Positions 60,658 to 64,000 of a stretch of 64,000 bases of DNA are shown here, piece after piece. A model generated the notes under the pieces. The model ran no database searches, had not been told where the DNA came from, and saw only the letters and a program-made list of their open reading frames with translations. The translations under genes were made by a program, and so were the position numbers. This stretch comes from Herbaspirillum sp. WKF16 (GTDB taxonomy: Bacteria; Pseudomonadota; Gammaproteobacteria; Burkholderiales; Burkholderiaceae_D), in contig NZ_CP118632.1 in assembly GCF_028993615.1 (NCBI RefSeq), positions 4,340,001-4,404,000 on the forward strand, given 5' to 3'. Within the stretch, counting starts at the first letter, position 1; each line of letters starts with the position of its first letter.

Positions 60658-62199
60658 TTAGTACGCGCCGGATTTCTTGAAGTCAGCGATGGCGGCTGCC
60701 AGTGCTGCTTCAGCATCCTTATCCAGTTGCTTGGTGTCTTCGATCTTCTTCAGCAGGTCAGCGTGGCTGGTCTTCACGAAGTTATGCAGACCGGCTTCGA
60801 AGGCCAGGATCTTCTTCACTTCGACGTCGTCCATGTAGCCCTTGTTCACAGCGAACAGGGTCACGGCCATGATCGAGATCGATTGCGGAGCGTACTGCGA
60901 CTGCTTCAGCAGTTCGGTCACACGTGCGCCACGATCCAGCTGCTTGCGGGTTGCCGCATCCAGATCCGAAGCGAACTGCGCGAAGGCTGCCAGTTCACGG
61001 TACTGCGCCAGGTCGGTACGGATACCGCCGGACAGGCCCTTGATGACCTTGGTCTGGGCGGCGCCACCGACGCGCGACACCGAGATACCGGCGTTGATCG
61101 CGGGACGGATACCGGCGTTGAACAGCGAGGTTTCCAGGAAGATCTGGCCGTCGGTGATCGAGATCACGTTGGTCGGAACAAAGGCGGACACGTCGCCGGC
61201 TTGCGTTTCGATGATCGGCAGCGCGGTCAGCGAACCGGTCTTGCCGGTGACTTCGCCGTTGGTGAACTTCTCGACGTAGTCGGCGTTCACGCGAGCGGCG
61301 CGTTCCAGCAGGCGGCTGTGCAGGTAGAACACGTCGCCCGGGTAAGCTTCACGGCCCGGCGGGCGGCGCAGCAGCAGCGAGACCTGGCGGTAGGCCACGG
61401 CTTGCTTGGACAGATCGTCATAAACGATCAGGGCGTCCTGGCCGCGATCGCGGAAATATTCGCCCATGGTGCAACCCGAATAAGCCGACACGTATTGCAT
61501 CGCTGCCGATTCGGAGGCGGTTGCAGCCACGACGATGGTGTATTCCATCGCGCCGTGCTCTTCCAGCGCGCGCACCACGTTCTTGACCGACGAAGCCTTC
61601 TGGCCGATCGCGACGTAGATGCAGGTCATGTTCTGACCCTTTTGATTGATGATGGCGTCGATCGCGACTGCGGTCTTGCCGGTCTGGCGGTCGCCGATGA
61701 TCAGCTCACGCTGGCCACGGCCAACGGGAACCATCGAGTCGATCGACTTCAGGCCGGTTTGCATCGGCTGCGAAACCGATTCACGGGCGATAACGCCCGG
61801 AGCGATCTTTTCGATCGGAGCGGTCAGCTTGGCGTTGATCGGACCCTTGCCGTCGATCGGCTGACCCAGCGCGTTGACCACGCGGCCGCGCAGTTCGGGG
61901 CCGATAGGCACTTCCAGGATGCGGCCGGTGCACTTGACCACGTCGCCTTCGGAGATGTGTTCGTACTCGCCCAGGATAACGGCGCCGACCGAGTCACGCT
62001 CCAGGTTCAGCGCCAGGCCGAAGGTGTTACCCGGGAATTCCAGCATCTCACCTTGCATCACGTCGGACAGACCATGGATACGGCAGATACCGTCGGACAC
62101 GGAGATCACCGTGCCTTGATTGCGAATCTCAGCGGAATCGCCAAGGCCTTGGATCCGGCTCTTGATCAGCTCGCTGATTTCAGATGCGTTGAGTTGCAT
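60658..62199 (-). CDS. atpA: ATP synthase F1 subunit alpha
   Basis: 513 aa, the standard length. P-loop [17 protein letters not shown] and the conserved [20 protein letters not shown]. The ATG at 62199 ([16 protein letters not shown]) is preferred over an upstream in-frame start because TAGGAG stands just before it. It carries the non-catalytic nucleotide sites. Confidence 0.98.
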   Translation of the reverse strand: MQLNASEISELIKSRIQGLGDSAEIRNQGTVISVSDGICRIHGLSDVMQGEMLEFPGNTFGLALNLERDSVGAVILGEYEHISEGDVVKCTGRILEVPIGPELRGRVVNALGQPIDGKGPINAKLTAPIEKIAPGVIARESVSQPMQTGLKSIDSMVPVGRGQRELIIGDRQTGKTAVAIDAIINQKGQNMTCIYVAIGQKASSVKNVVRALEEHGAMEYTIVVAATASESAAMQYVSAYSGCTMGEYFRDRGQDALIVYDDLSKQAVAYRQVSLLLRRPPGREAYPGDVFYLHSRLLERAARVNADYVEKFTNGEVTGKTGSLTALPIIETQAGDVSAFVPTNVISITDGQIFLETSLFNAGIRPAINAGISVSRVGGAAQTKVIKGLSGGIRTDLAQYRELAAFAQFASDLDAATRKQLDRGARVTELLKQSQYAPQSISIMAVTLFAVNKGYMDDVEVKKILAFEAGLHNFVKTSHADLLKKIEDTKQLDKDAEAALAAAIADFKKSGAY

Positions 62200-62244
62200 A
62201 CTAACTCCTAAAAATTGTTCTTTCGCTGAGCCAGGCTCGGGCAA

Positions 62245-62778
62245 TTACGCGGCCAGAGCAGCATGCAGCTGCTGCAGTTTCGCGCGCACGGAGGTATCGA
62301 ACACTTCGTCGCCGACCACGACGCGCACGCCGCCGATCAGGCTGTTGTCCACCGTCACCGAAGGGATCAGCTTGCGGCCGAACTTCTTCTCCAGCGTGGA
62401 GACCACATCCTTGACCTGGGCGTCGCTCAGTTCGAACGCGCTGGCGATGTGCGCGTCGGCCGAACCTTCCTGAGCGTTCTTGAGCTCATGGAATTGTTCG
62501 GCGATCTGCGGCAACAGCACCAGGCGGCCGTTCTCGACCAGCGTCTTGACGAAATTCTGCGCCTCGACGGAGAGCGGGGTCTTCAAGGCGGCGGCGAACA
62601 CTTCGGCCAGCTTGGCGTGCGAAACGGAAGGATTGTGCGCGATGGCTTTGAGCTCGGGATGCGCTGCCACCTGGGCCATCTCTGTCACCAGATCGGACCA
62701 GGCTGCCAGGCTGCCTGCCTTGGCCACACGGAACAGGGCTTCTGCGTAAGGGCGAGCGATCGTTACGAGTTCGGCCAT
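62245..62778 (-). CDS. atpH: ATP synthase F1 subunit delta
   Basis: 177 aa. The N-terminal helical domain ([20 protein letters not shown]) binds alpha subunits; the C-terminal part ([20 protein letters not shown]) binds the b stalk. It sits between atpF, one base away, and atpA. Confidence 0.96.
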   Translation of the reverse strand: MAELVTIARPYAEALFRVAKAGSLAAWSDLVTEMAQVAAHPELKAIAHNPSVSHAKLAEVFAAALKTPLSVEAQNFVKTLVENGRLVLLPQIAEQFHELKNAQEGSADAHIASAFELSDAQVKDVVSTLEKKFGRKLIPSVTVDNSLIGGVRVVVGDEVFDTSVRAKLQQLHAALAA

Positions 62779-62779
62779 A

Positions 62780-63250
62780 TTACAGCTCTGTCTTCAGTTG
62801 GTTCAGCAGGTCGGCGTGCGCAGCGGCGTTCACTTCGCGCTTCAGGATCTGTTCCGCGCCCTTGACCGCCAGCGTAGCGACATCGCCGCGCAGTTCTTCG
62901 CGCGCCTTGTTCACTTGCTGTTCAGCGTCGGCACGGGCAGCGGCGACGATACGGGCGGCCTCGTCGGCAGCCGTCTTCTTCGCTTCTTCGATGATCAGCT
63001 GTGCGCGCTTTTCGGCTTCGCCGATGCGCTTCTGGCCTTCATCGCGAGCCGTCGCCAGCTCGCCCTGGATGCGCTTTTCAGCGGCGGCCAGGTCGGCCTT
63101 GCCGCGATCGGCCGCAGCCAATCCGTCCGCAATCTTCTTGGCGCGCTCGTCGAGCGCCTTGATCAACGGCGGCCACACGAATTTCATCGTGAAGCCGGCG
63201 AGGATGAAGAAGACCACGAACTGCGCAATCAATGTTGCATTTAAGTTCAC
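62780..63250 (-). CDS. atpF: ATP synthase F0 subunit b
   Basis: 156 aa. One N-terminal membrane helix ([20 protein letters not shown]) and a long charged coiled coil to the C-terminus. It forms the peripheral stalk as a dimer. Next to atpE and atpH. Confidence 0.96.
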   Translation of the reverse strand: MNLNATLIAQFVVFFILAGFTMKFVWPPLIKALDERAKKIADGLAAADRGKADLAAAEKRIQGELATARDEGQKRIGEAEKRAQLIIEEAKKTAADEAARIVAAARADAEQQVNKAREELRGDVATLAVKGAEQILKREVNAAAHADLLNQLKTEL

Positions 63251-63324
63251 GGTAATTCCCTTCTCAGAATAACAAGTGCCGGAACCATACGTCCGGCAGG
63301 TGAGAGTCGGCTATGAAGCGCGAA

Positions 63325-63579
<255 letters not shown>

Positions 63580-63648
63580 TCAAGAAAAGTTAAGTAAATA
63601 CAAAAAACCAAAAAACAAACTGAAAAACAGGTACTGCAAGCCTTGTTG

Positions 63649-64000
<352 letters not shown>

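Overview
The window reads as chromosome from a high-GC betaproteobacterium of the Oxalobacteraceae, most like Herbaspirillum. This rests on codon use, on the mnmE-yidC-yidD-rnpA-rpmH and atpBEFHAGDC arrangements, and on the protein sequences themselves; no search was run, so the genus is an inference. Coding density is high. I see no phage, insertion sequence or CRISPR array, and most genes are housekeeping.

Layout. 0-9.4 kb: a double-Cache/CheW chemosensory protein, a single-domain asparaginase-like protein, a Fur-boxed FecI-FecR-TonB receptor iron-uptake set, and a divergent LysR/YeiH pair. 9.4-20.9 kb: an SRPBCC protein, Rep helicase, an amino-acid ABC binding protein and permease without an ATPase gene, a BaiN/HI0933-type flavoprotein, SlyX, DNA polymerase IV, RdgC, a TetR regulator and a stand-alone EF-G. 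20.9-21.4 kb: tRNA-Asp(GUC) followed on its own strand by two almost identical 167-bp repeats, each carrying the tRNA 3' end and a terminator. 21.5-26.7 kb: nitroreductase, then mnmE, yidC, yidD, rnpA and rpmH, all leftward. 26.7-28.1 kb: a 1.4-kb stretch without a supported gene where dnaA would be expected. 28.1-32.9 kb: the prkA-yeaH-spoVR stress operon. 32.9-36.2 kb: a LON-domain protein, MarC, an MFS transporter and a WGR-domain protein. 36.2-43.6 kb: metH divergent from an SAH/MTA nucleosidase-like gene, then an arginine-to-glutamate-semialdehyde module (ArgZ-like hydrolase, RocD, Lrp). 43.5-51.6 kb: fmt, an SDR, dsbA, a SPOR protein, argS, a membrane protein and priA. 51.6-52.3 kb: a 711-bp intergenic region with six DnaA-box matches in two direct repeat modules, AT-rich tracts and palindromes. 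52.3-64 kb: hemE, gabD, pheC, ppk2, a CoA-binding protein and the ATP synthase operon, cut inside atpB at the window edge.

Genes that work together: FecI/FecR/receptor (surface-signalled ferric-siderophore uptake under Fur); metH with the nucleosidase (methionine/SAH cycle); the ArgZ-like enzyme with RocD and Lrp (arginine catabolism); YidC, YidD, RnpA and RpmH (membrane insertion, tRNA processing, ribosome); the eight ATP synthase subunits.

The two items most worth a second look are the tRNA-Asp tandem repeats, which parallel the E. coli tyrT/rtT locus, and the duplicated DnaA-box module between priA and hemE, which looks like a replication-origin or DnaA-binding locus and lies apart from rpmH, whose usual neighbour dnaA is missing here.
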